Of a DNA stretch of 59,533 bases, positions 1 through 9,124 are shown in pieces. The stretch is from the NCBI RefSeq assembly GCF_014697125.1, contig NZ_JACJRG010000036.1, positions 1 through 59,533 on the forward strand, given 5' to 3'. Both the position numbers and the translations under genes were made by a program. This DNA is from Anabaena minutissima FACHB-250 (GTDB lineage: Bacteria > Cyanobacteriota > Cyanobacteriia > Cyanobacteriales > Nostocaceae). Under the pieces are notes generated by a model. That model was not told where the DNA came from. It did no database searches and saw only the letters and a program-made list of their open reading frames with translations. How positions within the stretch are numbered: the stretch's first letter is position 1; every line of letters begins with the position of its first letter.

Positions 1-334
1 GGTGGTAGGCGATCATTACCTAGCCCTTGAAAATTTAGTTCTTCAGCCATAAGCAATTTGAGATTTTCAATTTTATTGGACAAAGCTTTTGCAACAAGCG
101 ATCGCTTACTCTAACTCTTGCTTCTGGATTTGATATTAGGCCACTCAAGCTGTTTTTTTAGGTTGAATTTTGTGGGTTAGTTACTGATTTATCGGAAAAA
201 GCTAGGTTCAAAACCATACTTCTCTACGAGACGCTGCGCGAACGGAGCGTCTCGTAGAGAAGACAGCCCCTTGCGATGCCCTGACCTTGCCAAAGGGTGG
301 GTGGCTGTATTTAATGCAAGAATTTTGAATTGAT
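1..334. other. Left-edge spacer with a perfect 17-bp inverted repeat
   Basis: No complete gene starts here. Bases 1-52 can be read as the last codons of the open frame leaving the right edge (59169 onward), ending at TAA 50-52, if the molecule is circular. Positions 219-235 and 246-262 form a perfect 17-bp inverted repeat with a 10-base loop, built on the core TCTACGAGACGCT. This is the style of dispersed palindromic repeat common in Nostoc-type genomes. A HIP1-like octamer lies near 100. Confidence 0.6.
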
Positions 335-1201
335 TCATGTTTGTTTGCCGTAATTTTCCATAGCTTGCTGTCTCTGTTGCTCAATTTCTTCCTGAAACTT
401 TTTCATCATTTGACTACTGCGGCTGCTTTGAGATTTTTTGGATTGTGTTTGTTGCCAAGCCAAGAATTTCTTGTAATAAACCTCCCAGCGATTTTGTCCA
501 GCCTTATTCTGATGAGCCAACCAAGCTTCAATGTCGTTGACTGGTTGACTGAGATTTGCAGTTAATTGCTCACAGAAGTTCAAAAAATTCGCTCGCTCCT
601 CTTCTGAGAGAGTCTTTATAAAGTCTAAATACTTCTTATTAATCTTAGGGTTTTGAAGTTCTTTCTCCACAAGGCTTTCAGACTCCGCATGGTGCGTGGC
701 GATCGCGCATGGTGCGTCATGATCCACCGTGGTGCGTGACGATCGCGCATGGTGCGTAGCGATCGCGCTCGGTGCGTCATCACACCTTGGGTGCGCCATC
801 ACACCATCGGTGTCTCCAGACACCATTGGTGCGTCATCACACCTTGGGTGTGTCACTACACCATCGGTGTCTCCAATAAATTCGGGTATGTCATTGCACC
901 ATAATCCCTTTGGCCTGACTTTGGTTCTGACTTGTAATAGCTCTAGATCAATGAATCCCTTTGCGTCTAATTCTTTGAGAGCGCGGCTTACAGTTTGCCT
1001 GTGGACTATTCTCTCTGGTGCTGATAGCTGACGGGCTACCTCGGCAGCATTAATGTCAATCCCTTGGTTATAAGGGTCAATGGTTCGGATGTAGTAGAGG
1101 ACATCCCTTTGTGCTGGTGTAAGTTCACGGCAGGCTTTCAGCCATTCTTCATGCTGAAGTGGGTAGAAACGTCCCTGGATTTTTGAAGTTTGTTGTGTCA
1201 C
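335..1201 (-). CDS. Winged-helix DNA-binding protein with repeat-rich middle
   Basis: 288 residues, GTG start. Residues about 27-90 read as a winged-helix domain (LTPAQRDVLYYIR, then VHRQTVSRALKELDAKGF as recognition region). The middle (about residues 108-170) is low-complexity: the units GDTDGV..HPRCDDAP and AP.AIATHHA recur because the DNA at about 690-880 is a degenerate tandem repeat containing HIP1-like cores. The C-terminal part is charged and helical and may be a coiled coil. It lies divergently upstream of the XRE-parAB block, so a role in plasmid copy control, replication or regulation is an inference. No catalytic motif was seen. Confidence 0.7.
   Translation of the reverse strand: MTQQTSKIQGRFYPLQHEEWLKACRELTPAQRDVLYYIRTIDPYNQGIDINAAEVARQLSAPERIVHRQTVSRALKELDAKGFIDLELLQVRTKVRPKGLWCNDIPEFIGDTDGVVTHPRCDDAPMVSGDTDGVMAHPRCDDAPSAIATHHARSSRTTVDHDAPCAIATHHAESESLVEKELQNPKINKKYLDFIKTLSEEERANFLNFCEQLTANLSQPVNDIEAWLAHQNKAGQNRWEVYYKKFLAWQQTQSKKSQSSRSSQMMKKFQEEIEQQRQQAMENYGKQT
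690..880 (-). repeat. Coding minisatellite with HIP1-like cores
   Basis: Degenerate repeats of GGTGCGT followed by CATCACACC or GGCGATCGCGC variants tile this stretch, inside the reading frame of the winged-helix gene. They give repeated HPRCDDAP and AIATHHA peptides. Confidence 0.75.
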
Positions 1202-1462
1202 AGTTCTGGTAATTCAAATGACAGGAAGAAATTTCACCTTTATCTGTTGGATAGAGGCTGATTTTGGAGATGTGTATTATTTACCTTTCGTCAACGAATT
1301 TTTATATTCAATCGTGACAAGGCGTTCATTTGATGGTTATGCTAGTGGTTTAAAGATTAAAGATATCTCTGATAAAACGCACTCCTAGCAAGAGTTTGGT
1401 AAGATTAAGAAATACATTACACTTGTTATTTCATCGGACATCACATAGTATAACCGTTAAAC

Positions 1463-1475
1463 TTAAGTATAATTA
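1463..1475 (+). promoter_or_regulatory. TTAAGTATAATTA box before the XRE gene
   Basis: This 13-mer contains a TATAAT-like -10 hexamer and ends 8 bases before the ATG at 1484. The identical 13-mer recurs at 4505-4517. The shorter TTAAGTATA occurs at 4593-4601 and 57098-57106. It could be a promoter core or an operator shared by several plasmid units. Confidence 0.4.
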
Positions 1476-1483
1476 ACAAAGCA

Positions 1484-1855
1484 ATGCAAAGTTTTGTATC
1501 AGAAAAAACTCAACGCTATCAGCAGTTATTCGATGAGATGATGAATCGCTTCCATTTAGAAGCGAAAACAACTGCTGAACAGGCTAAAGTTTCTGAGGTT
1601 ATGTTGTCCCGCTTTCGCCGAGGGAAGGCGGATTTAGGAGCATCAAAACTAATAGCTTTACTTTTAGCTGTTCCAGTAGAAGCTAGGGTGTGGTATTTAT
1701 CTGAGTTGTTTGGTCAAAAGCCTGGAACTAGCCTGCGATCGCTAATTGCTCAAGCACCTCCTGAAGAACAAGCTGAAGTTTTAAAGCTAATTGCGGATAT
1801 TTTTTTGAATAACAGCCGTGAGGCTACAGATACAGTGCAGTTACTTAAAGCTTGA
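1484..1855 (+). CDS. XRE/Cro-like helix-turn-helix protein
   Basis: 123 residues. An HTH occupies about residues 25-70, with TTAEQAKVSEVMLSRFRRGKADLGASKLIALLLAV matching a Cro/C1-type core (described here in parts: helix 2 AEQAKVSE, recognition helix VMLSRFRRGK). The C-terminal half is helical and may dimerise. It lies upstream of parA in the same orientation, separated by about 490 bases. It is a plausible plasmid regulator, perhaps acting at the TTAAGTATA boxes, but that link is only inferred from position. Confidence 0.75.
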   Translation: MQSFVSEKTQRYQQLFDEMMNRFHLEAKTTAEQAKVSEVMLSRFRRGKADLGASKLIALLLAVPVEARVWYLSELFGQKPGTSLRSLIAQAPPEEQAEVLKLIADIFLNNSREATDTVQLLKA

Positions 1856-2343
1856 TAAGTTAGATCAATAGTTCGAGAATTGGTTGTTAAAAGTCTGCTG
1901 AATCTGGTTAATTTAAGAAAATATTGAGCGTTGTGATCACCTACGGTGGGGTGAACTGATCGCTGAATCAGTTGAATAAACAGCTAGTTGACGAAACACT
2001 TATAAAGTAAGTGTTAAATCAAAATTTGAGTCTGGGTTGATTTTGTAAGAAGCCTCATCTACTGCTTAATAGTCACTAGCTGAGTGCAAATGAGGATAAC
2101 AGACCTTGTGTTGAATCTCAGAGAATATCTGCACCCAACAGTAGTTCAACAGTGGTGCAGCTAAATATAATTTATTGCCCAGCTTGTTGGTATGTTTACA
2201 ACAAGAGTCTGATGCAAGACGGACTTTCTGTACCTAAGTGGCTTTTCTCACATAACCGTTATTCATTAGTTCACAAAGGGCTTTATTGTTGTACTAAGCA
2301 CTTTATCTTTCATGTAAATACTGTTTTGTCGGGGAAAATTCAA
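1856..2343. other. Spacer before parA with a hairpin; possible regulatory or parS region
   Basis: Contains a perfect 8-bp inverted repeat AACACTTA/TAAGTGTT at 1995-2002 and 2008-2015 with a 5-base loop, and a looser dyad around 1936-1960 (TCACC and GGTGA arms). Either could be a ParB site or operator, which is inference. An open frame continues upstream of parA through this stretch to 2152, but the extra residues are Cys- and aromatic-rich and do not look like ParA. Confidence 0.4.
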
Positions 2344-3099
2344 TTGAATCGGATAATTACACTATTTAATCAATCTGGTGGTGTAGGTAAATCGAGTTTA
2401 GCCATGAACCTCGCCTACCATCTGCAAGAGCTTAAAAATCAAGTGCTTTTGATAGACATGGACCCTCAAGGTTCATTGACTACTTTCATGGGTTTAGACC
2501 CCACCTCACTGAAGCAGACTGTTTATGATGCAATTTTGCATTCTTCACCTCTGCCTATTCACTCTAAAATTCACGGTGTCGATTTAGTTCCTGCCAATAT
2601 CAACTTGAGTGCGGCTGAATTAGAACTGGTAATGGCAGATATGCGGGATATCCGGCTCAAGGACGCTTTAGAACCAGTAATTAACCAATACGATTTCATC
2701 CTCATAGACTGTCCACCTAGTTTGGGGCTTTTAAGTTACATCAGCTTAGTAGCAGCAACTCATGTCCTTGTCCCAATTCAAACTCAATACAAAGCATTTT
2801 GTGGTACTGAATTACTGTTGAGTACGGTAGCACGGGTGAGATCGCGTCCTAATCGGAAACTGGCGATCGCTGGGTTTATCCCTACTATGTACGATGGTCG
2901 GAACGTTCAAGATGCTCGTACTTTAGAAGCAATACAGCAGCAATTAGCGAAAGTAGGTGTTGTTTATCCAGCAATACCCCGTTCTACCGCCTTTGCCGAC
3001 GCATCGGAAGACCATGTACCTTTGGCTGTATATAACCGAAAAAATCCTGCCGTGCCTATACTCAAACAAATTGCTAAAAGCTTGGAGAAACTTTCATGA
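2344..3099 (+). CDS. parA: ParA partition ATPase
   Basis: Deviant Walker A ATPase of the ParA/Soj family. The core begins NRIITLFNQSGGVGKSSLA, with the signature KGGVGK-type lysine pair replaced by QSGGVGKSS. Walker A-prime is LIDMDPQGSLT and Walker B-like is FILIDCPPSLG. The frame is open from 2152, but family members start just before this core. A TTG at 2344 preceded by GGGGA would give a 251-residue protein of normal ParA length, so I place the start there. The stop overlaps the start of parB by 4 bases. It would position plasmid copies on the nucleoid together with ParB. The family call is firm; the start is moderate. Confidence 0.9.
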   Translation: MNRIITLFNQSGGVGKSSLAMNLAYHLQELKNQVLLIDMDPQGSLTTFMGLDPTSLKQTVYDAILHSSPLPIHSKIHGVDLVPANINLSAAELELVMADMRDIRLKDALEPVINQYDFILIDCPPSLGLLSYISLVAATHVLVPIQTQYKAFCGTELLLSTVARVRSRPNRKLAIAGFIPTMYDGRNVQDARTLEAIQQQLAKVGVVYPAIPRSTAFADASEDHVPLAVYNRKNPAVPILKQIAKSLEKLS

Positions 3100-4010
3100 G
3101 TAGCAGGCGCGATCGCCCTTATCAACAAATGAAGACTTTGGATATTCTGTTTGGGGAATCTCAACCAGTAGCAGAAATAGTTTCTATAGAAGCAATTTGT
3201 CTACCACCACAACAGCCCAGGCGTTACTTTGATCCCCAAGCTATGCAAGAATTAGTAGAATCAGTGCGACAGCACGGAATTCTACAACCGCTTCTGGTGC
3301 GTCTGCTGCCAGATAACAAGTACGAGCTGGTAGCTGGCGAAAGACGCTATCGAGCGGCGAAAGAGGTAAATCTGACTGAAGTGCCAGTTGTTATCCGAGA
3401 ACTAAACGATGAGGAAGCTATGCAGCTTTCTCTGATTGAGAACCTCTGCCGTGAAGATTTGAACCCGGTAGAAGAAACAGAGGGAATTTTACAACTTTTG
3501 GCACTGCGTCTGGGGGGTAATGTTGACGATATAACTCCCTTGCTTTATAAAATGAAGAACGCGGCAGATAAAAATGATGAATCTAGGCATAACGTTATGC
3601 CTAACCCAGAAGCTCAATTAGTTGAAGAAACCTTCACCAATTTGGGGCTGATGACATGGGAATCCTTTGTGAAAAATCGTTTACCTTTGCTAAACCTGCC
3701 TGATGATGTGTTGGCAGCGTTGCGTCAAGGAAAGATCGCCTACACAAAAGCCAAAGTAATTGCCCGCCTCAAAGATGAAACTGCACGTCAAGAACTACTG
3801 AAAGCTGCCATTAGTGAAAATCTTTCTTTAACTCAAATTCAATCGCGGTTAAAAGCTCTACTTCCAACCTCTGATACTAACGAGCGAAAAGAGCGTTTAG
3901 AGGGAACAATCCGCCGAGTTAAACAGATACGAGTTTGGGAAGACCAGCACAAGTGGAATCTGCTAGAAGCACTCTTAGCTCAAATTGAAGAGCTTCTAGC
4001 TCAGGAGTGA
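3096..4010 (+). CDS. parB: ParB partition DNA-binding protein
   Basis: 304 residues, translationally coupled to parA (ATGA overlap). The ParB N-terminal (sulfiredoxin-fold, CTP-binding) domain is at about residues 28-125, with the signatures QPRRYFD, LVAGERRYRAAK and LSLIENLCREDLNPVEE. A central helical region (about 185-265) should contain the HTH that binds parS, with KIAYTKAKVIARLKDE as candidate. The C-terminus should dimerise. Together with ParA it forms a type I partition system. Confidence 0.92.
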   Translation: MSSRRDRPYQQMKTLDILFGESQPVAEIVSIEAICLPPQQPRRYFDPQAMQELVESVRQHGILQPLLVRLLPDNKYELVAGERRYRAAKEVNLTEVPVVIRELNDEEAMQLSLIENLCREDLNPVEETEGILQLLALRLGGNVDDITPLLYKMKNAADKNDESRHNVMPNPEAQLVEETFTNLGLMTWESFVKNRLPLLNLPDDVLAALRQGKIAYTKAKVIARLKDETARQELLKAAISENLSLTQIQSRLKALLPTSDTNERKERLEGTIRRVKQIRVWEDQHKWNLLEALLAQIEELLAQE

Positions 4011-4735
4011 AATTTTATCCCAATGGTCATTCTTTTACAGGATGACAACAGATGTTTTTTGCAATAGCCAATAACCAGACAATAAAAAATGTTGATGTTA
4101 GGTATTACCTCATACACATCTCTGTTAAATTTTGGCGTGCAAGTTTCTCGCACCTGCTTCCGGTGTTCCTAATACCAATTCAAAATTCAAAATTAAGAAT
4201 CAAGACAGGACAAGCGTTTGGGGCTGTATATCTGTCATATTCTTTTTTCAAATTGGTATAAAGTTGGCTTTTGCTCATGTGCAGGTAGTAATTTTGCCAA
4301 TTTATAGAAAGTTAGGCTTCAATCATTTTTGAATGTTTGGTGTATTTTCCTTGCTCTGTATGGGTTTGAGGCATGAACAAGCCTCAAAAATGTTTAAGTC
4401 CCGTTAGCTCAACTGGATTGTCTTATGGATGTTCTCTATCTATTGGTAGAGTTACGTTTTTGTGTAGACTACGCAAAAATTCTGTATTATTTAACAATAT
4501 AGATTTAAGTATAATTACATTTATCGCTGCTTAAGCCTAATCTTATGGATACATGAAATCATAGATTTTATGTAGGCTTACACAATTAAAAATTAAGTAT
4601 AGTAGTAAAACTTTCTAGAAATCTCAAGAAATTTTTGTAGAGTGAAAAGGGATTACTTTCTTACGCTTGGTCGATTAGTATTAAGATGCTTGCAAGTTAT
4701 TAAAGATATAGGAAACTTAGTTGTTGGAATTTTCT
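4011..4735. other. Spacer between parB and the conjugation cluster
   Basis: No convincing gene. It holds two copies of the TTAAGTATA box (4505-4517 and 4593-4601), identical or similar to the one before the XRE gene, and is AT-rich from about 4440 on. It is the likely promoter region for the VirB-like cluster. Confidence 0.45.
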
Positions 4736-5296
4736 ATGTCTTCAATAAGGCTGTATCCAGAACGCCACAATCAGAGGCATTCCACTAATCTGTATCCCTT
4801 AGTAATTACTACAAATGTGCTAATGGTTGTGGATATCATCATCAACCACAGTCCCCTAAGTTTTTTAACATTTGGTTTAACAACATTAGGGACAGTAGTA
4901 ATTATTTGGCGGCGTGAGTTAGACGGGCTGCTGAATTTGTGTACAAAGCTAAATCGACGCTATAAATTCACCTCACCTGCGTTGATAATGCTTGGAGCTT
5001 TTTCATTTTTAGATGCGCTATCAACTCCGGCACAAGCACAATTCTTCCAAAACGCACAAACTTGGATGACATCAAACTTTTCGGGTGCTGGTCAAGCTAT
5101 TCCTCTAGTATTTAACGTACTGCGTGGCTTGTTTTTGATTTACTTGGGAATTTCTTTAGTAAGAGTCATACAATCAGCTCGCCAAGACGAAGATTGGCAG
5201 AATTTAGCCCGAACACCAATGATTATTCTAATTGCCGTGACTGTGGGTGATATCTTGGCGAATTTAATTATTGGCAGTGGTGGTACGACTACTTGA
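4736..5296 (+). CDS. VirB2-like pilin precursor
   Basis: About 186 residues from the ATG at 4736. A TTG 15 bases upstream is a possible alternative start. A hydrophobic segment is followed by a signal-peptidase-like site STPAQAQ|FF. Two further membrane helices follow (AIPLVFNVLRGLFLIYLGISL and MIILIAVTVGDILANLII). A long leader, a small two-helix mature part and its position before VirB3- and VirB4-like genes match VirB2/TrbC major pilins. The leader has an extra hydrophobic stretch (LVITTNVLMVVDIIIN). The family assignment rests on layout and context, not on a diagnostic motif. Confidence 0.65.
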   Translation: MSSIRLYPERHNQRHSTNLYPLVITTNVLMVVDIIINHSPLSFLTFGLTTLGTVVIIWRRELDGLLNLCTKLNRRYKFTSPALIMLGAFSFLDALSTPAQAQFFQNAQTWMTSNFSGAGQAIPLVFNVLRGLFLIYLGISLVRVIQSARQDEDWQNLARTPMIILIAVTVGDILANLIIGSGGTTT

Positions 5297-5304
5297 GGTC
5301 GAAA

Positions 5305-5649
5305 ATGAATGATATTAAATCCAAAGCACGCACTGTTAACGCGACTATTGGTAAGCAGCCCAACATTGGGCCATTCCCAGCAGACCAATTAATTCCTTGG
5401 GTAGTAATTTTTGGGCTTTCCTATTACTTGTTTCATGGATTTTTAAGACTTAACTGGGTTTGGACTCTAGCTCTAGCAATTTGGGGAATGTCAACTTGGT
5501 GGGTGCTGACTGCTAACGGAGCTTGGAGAATTTTATCGAAGTTTTTAGCTACTCCTAATTGGACGCGAGTACGTGCGCTGTATCAACCAATTTTGCAGCC
5601 CAATGCTAGAAAAAAAGATAGAAAGCAGAAAAACAGAAGCAAAACATAA
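5305..5649 (+). CDS. VirB3-like small membrane protein
   Basis: 114 residues from the ATG at 5305, which has GAGG 6 bases upstream; that Shine-Dalgarno overlaps the stop of the preceding gene. Two closely spaced membrane helices (LIPWVVIFGLSYYLFHGF and WVWTLALAIWGMSTWWVL) and a basic tail (ARKKDRKQKNRSK) fit the VirB3/TrbD type that docks the VirB4 ATPase at the inner membrane. It sits between pilin-like and VirB4-like genes as in other type IV systems. Sequence alone would not decide the family. Confidence 0.55.
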   Translation: MNDIKSKARTVNATIGKQPNIGPFPADQLIPWVVIFGLSYYLFHGFLRLNWVWTLALAIWGMSTWWVLTANGAWRILSKFLATPNWTRVRALYQPILQPNARKKDRKQKNRSKT

Positions 5650-6199
5650 ATGAGGTCGGAAGTTGGAAGTTATGAACTTTTTGCCCACCATTCCATGCTT
5701 GTTTTACCTTCTCAATAACACCTACCGTGTATACACAAGTCGAGTTGGGAATCCAATGGACGGAAAAGAAAGGTTTTTTAAAATCCTTGATTTTCCGTTA
5801 GACCTATATCAATAAGCTGACACTGTTGATATAGGTCTAGCTCGACTCAAAACCTTGCCTATTAAGGCTTGTATCTTACTAAGCAAAGATTTTAGGACTT
5901 CTGTATACACTGTAGCCCAATAACCCAAGGATTATTTCTCTACGAGACGAAGACAGCGTAGCTTGCTTCCCAAAAGGGGTACACCGACAATTCCATGCTT
6001 GTTTTACCTTTTTCTTTTCTGATAAATAGAAAAGAGAAGCTGAGTTTATCTTTTATAAATTCTGTCTCGGACGATTTTTTACTTCATAAAGTAGGTTCAA
6101 ACTACCGCAAATTGGAATACCATTTCAGGTTTTGAAATTTAGAAAATAGTCAGGATAGAAATTTGAGCTTCTGCTCTTGGCTAGGGAGGTGATATTTCG
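5650..6199. other. Spacer before virB4 with long dyad and dispersed repeats
   Basis: Holds a 14-bp perfect inverted repeat (arms 5799-5812 and 5826-5839, core GACCTATATCAA). A short duplication, TTCCATGCTTGTTTTACCTT, occurs near 5691 and again near 5992. A Nostoc-type dispersed repeat fragment is at about 5936-5980. No gene was seen. Confidence 0.5.
5799..5839. promoter_or_regulatory. 41-bp dyad with 14-bp perfect arms
   Basis: TAGACCTATATCAA and its exact complement are separated by 13 bases. No T-run follows on either strand, so an operator or RNA-processing hairpin between the virB3-like and virB4-like genes is more likely than a simple terminator. Confidence 0.45.
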
Positions 6200-8917
6200 G
6201 TGAAGTCAAAAATTGGTAAACGCATTGTTGATAATGGAGAACGCAAAGTTCGTTTAACACCTCTAGAAGATGCTTTGGCACTCTGCACTATGTTGCAGAT
6301 TAACCTTCAAGGACGCTCGGTTGGTGCTTACGTACTGCGTAAAGGTACTAACAACTTTATGATTCACTTCGGGTTTGAATGCGCCGGAATTCACTCGACG
6401 TTGCGTACTGAACAAGTTGACCCAGTTTTTGATGCCATTGAATCAGGGTTGAAAGATTTGCCAGAGGGTGAACGATTGACCATACATTTAAGTTCATTTA
6501 CTGATGATAGTTTCAGGCAGCAACAACTCAAGAACTTGAGCGATCGCTCACCCAACAAAGAACTACAATATCTTCTGATGGGAGAGCGTTGTCGTACCCA
6601 AGAGTTAACGAAACTAGGTATCCGTAAACCCAAAACCCTGCGCTTGTACTGTACCTATACAGTAGAATCAGATACCACTGGCACTAGCGATGTCATAGAA
6701 AAACTGCTCTCAAAATTAGAGCGTTCCTGGAAATCTTTCACCGGCGAAATCAACGAATTGCAGTTTCTTCGCATTGAACGCCTGCTTCACGCATCTTTTA
6801 CTGACGGCTTTCAACTTTGGGAACAATTGCTTGCCAACAAAATGGGGTTAAATATCCGTCCTTACGATGCTGACGAACTTTGGGCAATTCTCTGGCAGCG
6901 TTTTAACTCAACTCCACCGCGACCAATTCCCCAACTTTTAGTTCTAGATGAGGAGGGACTGCGCGAAGAAATTTACTCAGAAGTTGCGCCTACTTCTATG
7001 TTGATGGAATCTGAATCATCAATTCCCATTGCAGATCGGCGTTGGGTACACCTACTGGACAAATACATTGGCTCGCTGACCTTTGTTGATAAACCCGGTG
7101 GTTGGACAGATAAAGAACATCAGATGCGCTATCTCTGGGAAATTTTATCCAGAGAACGGGTGTATGACACCGAAATTTACTGCCAATTGATGCGGGCTAA
7201 CGAAACTTTAGTCAAAACCAATATGCAGCGTCTAACCAAACAGGCGAATACAAATGCGGTTTTGGCAAATGAAAGAAATTCTGTTGATGTTAAGTCTTTA
7301 GTCAATATCAAAAAGTCAATTGCCGCTCAAGAAGAACTGTATGAAGGTGCTGTTCCCATTCACACTGCGGTCGTTTTTTTGGTACATCGGTCATCCCGTG
7401 AAAAATTAGATGAAGCTTGCCGGTATTTGCAGTCTTGTTTTTTGCGTCCAGCCTGGGTAGTCCGCGAAACTGAATATCCGTGGCGTATGTGGTTGCAGAC
7501 TATTCCCATCACTTGGGAACGCCTGATGACTGTTCCTTTTAACCGAAGGCTAGTTTACCTGAGTGGGGAAGTACCTGGGTTCATGCCATTAGTACGAACT
7601 CAAGCTAAAGATGATCAGGGTTTGGAATTAATTGCGGAAGAAGGAGGAACGCCAGTATTTCTCAATTTGTACACGCAGCACAAGAACTTGGGGTTATTTG
7701 CTACTACCCGTGCAGGTAAAAGCGTCCTAGCATCAGGCATCATCACCCAAGCTTTAGCGCACGGAATGCCGGTGGTGGTAATGGACTATCCCAAACCAGA
7801 TGGGCGCAGCACCTTTACCGATTACACTCAATTTATGGGTAAGGATGGAGCTTACTTTGATATCGGTAAGGAATCAAGTAATTTATTTGAGTTGCCTAAT
7901 TTACGTTCTCTGCCAACTAAGTTGCAGCAAGAACGATTTGAGGATTACAAAGATTTTCTGGCGACTGCAATACTAGCAATGGTTGTAGGTACGCGCCGGG
8001 GTTTAACCAATGTCTCGCAAACACTCACCGACGCTATACGTTCCATCATTGCTTTAGCATTAAAAGCTTTCTTCAGCGATGAATTAATACGCGATCGCTA
8101 TGCCGCCGCCTACATTAACGGTTTTGGCTCACAAGAATGGCTGGCGATGCCCACCCTGCAAGACTTCTTAAGTTTTTGTTCTCATGAACGGTTGCAGTTA
8201 GATTCTTTGACAGGCGATATCAAAACAGCCCTGGAAACTATAAAGTTAAGGTTGCGATTTTGGCTTTCTAGTAGGGTAGGACAAGCTCTAGCCCAACCTT
8301 CCACCTTCCGCAGTGATGCTCATCTATTAATCTTTGCGCTGCGTAACTTATCCAATGACGACGATGCAGCAATTTTAAGCTTAAGTGCATATAGTGCAGC
8401 TCTGCGTCGAGCATTGGCATCCCCAGCCAGCGTTTTTTTCATTGATGAAAGCCCTATCCTGTTTGAATACGATTCGATTGCTGCACTGGTGGGTAGACTG
8501 TGTGCCAACGGAGCAAAAGCTGGAATCCGAGTAATTTTATCTGCTCAAGACCCTGATACCATTGCTCAATCTCCTTCCGGGGCGAAGATTTTCCAAAATC
8601 TCACCACTCGGCTGATTGGACGCATCCAACCTACTGCTGTTGATAGTTTTGCGAACATTTTGAAATACCCGCCAGAAATTATTTCTCGCAATGCTACAGA
8701 AAGTTTTTTCCCCAAAAAGGAAGGTGTTTATTCTCAATGGCTGTTGGATGATAACGGAATTTTTACTTTCTGCCGTTACTATCCCGCTTTTAATTTATTG
8801 GCAGCAGTAGCAAATAATCCTGACGAACAAGAGCAAAGAACAGCTGCTTTATCTCAGTATCCCAATAAATTTGTCGCTTTGACAGAGTTATCCAAGCAAT
8901 TGGTCGAAATGAAATGA
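6200..8917 (+). CDS. VirB4/TraC-type conjugation ATPase
   Basis: 905 residues, GTG start with a strong Shine-Dalgarno (GGGAGGTGAT) 9 bases upstream. The P-loop is at about residue 500-508 (ATTRAGKS, in GLFATTRAGKSVLASGII). Walker B is at about 745-755 (VFFIDESPILFE), followed by RVILSAQDPDTIAQ. The length and N-terminal half with little motif content are normal for VirB4. It would power pilus assembly and substrate transfer at the cytoplasmic face of the type IV channel. The family call is secure. Confidence 0.88.
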   Translation: MKSKIGKRIVDNGERKVRLTPLEDALALCTMLQINLQGRSVGAYVLRKGTNNFMIHFGFECAGIHSTLRTEQVDPVFDAIESGLKDLPEGERLTIHLSSFTDDSFRQQQLKNLSDRSPNKELQYLLMGERCRTQELTKLGIRKPKTLRLYCTYTVESDTTGTSDVIEKLLSKLERSWKSFTGEINELQFLRIERLLHASFTDGFQLWEQLLANKMGLNIRPYDADELWAILWQRFNSTPPRPIPQLLVLDEEGLREEIYSEVAPTSMLMESESSIPIADRRWVHLLDKYIGSLTFVDKPGGWTDKEHQMRYLWEILSRERVYDTEIYCQLMRANETLVKTNMQRLTKQANTNAVLANERNSVDVKSLVNIKKSIAAQEELYEGAVPIHTAVVFLVHRSSREKLDEACRYLQSCFLRPAWVVRETEYPWRMWLQTIPITWERLMTVPFNRRLVYLSGEVPGFMPLVRTQAKDDQGLELIAEEGGTPVFLNLYTQHKNLGLFATTRAGKSVLASGIITQALAHGMPVVVMDYPKPDGRSTFTDYTQFMGKDGAYFDIGKESSNLFELPNLRSLPTKLQQERFEDYKDFLATAILAMVVGTRRGLTNVSQTLTDAIRSIIALALKAFFSDELIRDRYAAAYINGFGSQEWLAMPTLQDFLSFCSHERLQLDSLTGDIKTALETIKLRLRFWLSSRVGQALAQPSTFRSDAHLLIFALRNLSNDDDAAILSLSAYSAALRRALASPASVFFIDESPILFEYDSIAALVGRLCANGAKAGIRVILSAQDPDTIAQSPSGAKIFQNLTTRLIGRIQPTAVDSFANILKYPPEIISRNATESFFPKKEGVYSQWLLDDNGIFTFCRYYPAFNLLAAVANNPDEQEQRTAALSQYPNKFVALTELSKQLVEMK

Positions 8918-8994
8918 AAAGTCTTGAGTACCGAGTGCTGTTAACTGTAGCCGGGTGTTAAGCCAGTGCTGAATTAAAAGACCGCCCACACGCA

Positions 8995-9095
8995 ACACTC
9001 AGAACTCAGAACTCAGAACTCAGAACTCAAAACTCAAAACTCAAAACTCAGGACTCAGGACTCAGGACTCAAAACTCAGGACTCAAAACTCAGCA
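8995..9095. repeat. Short tandem repeats ((A)ACTCAGA/ACTCAAA/ACTCAGG)
   Basis: About 13 tandem heptamers of ACTCAGA, ACTCAAA and ACTCAGG type fill the spacer between the VirB4-like and VirB5-like genes. This is a short tandemly repeated repetitive sequence of the kind typical of heterocystous cyanobacteria. Confidence 0.85.
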
Positions 9096-9124
9096 CGTAA
9101 ATCTCCAAACAAGTAGGAGTGATA

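Noticed and set aside
729..1031. Plus-strand frame opposite the winged-helix gene
   Set aside because: Shadow created by the tandem repeat; no start signal and repetitive composition.
2152..2343. N-terminal extension of ParA
   Set aside because: Cys-rich and aromatic; family members start near 2344, where a TTG follows GGGGA.
8995..9095. CRISPR or iteron array
   Set aside because: Heptamers directly adjacent with no spacers and no nearby initiator; an STRR.
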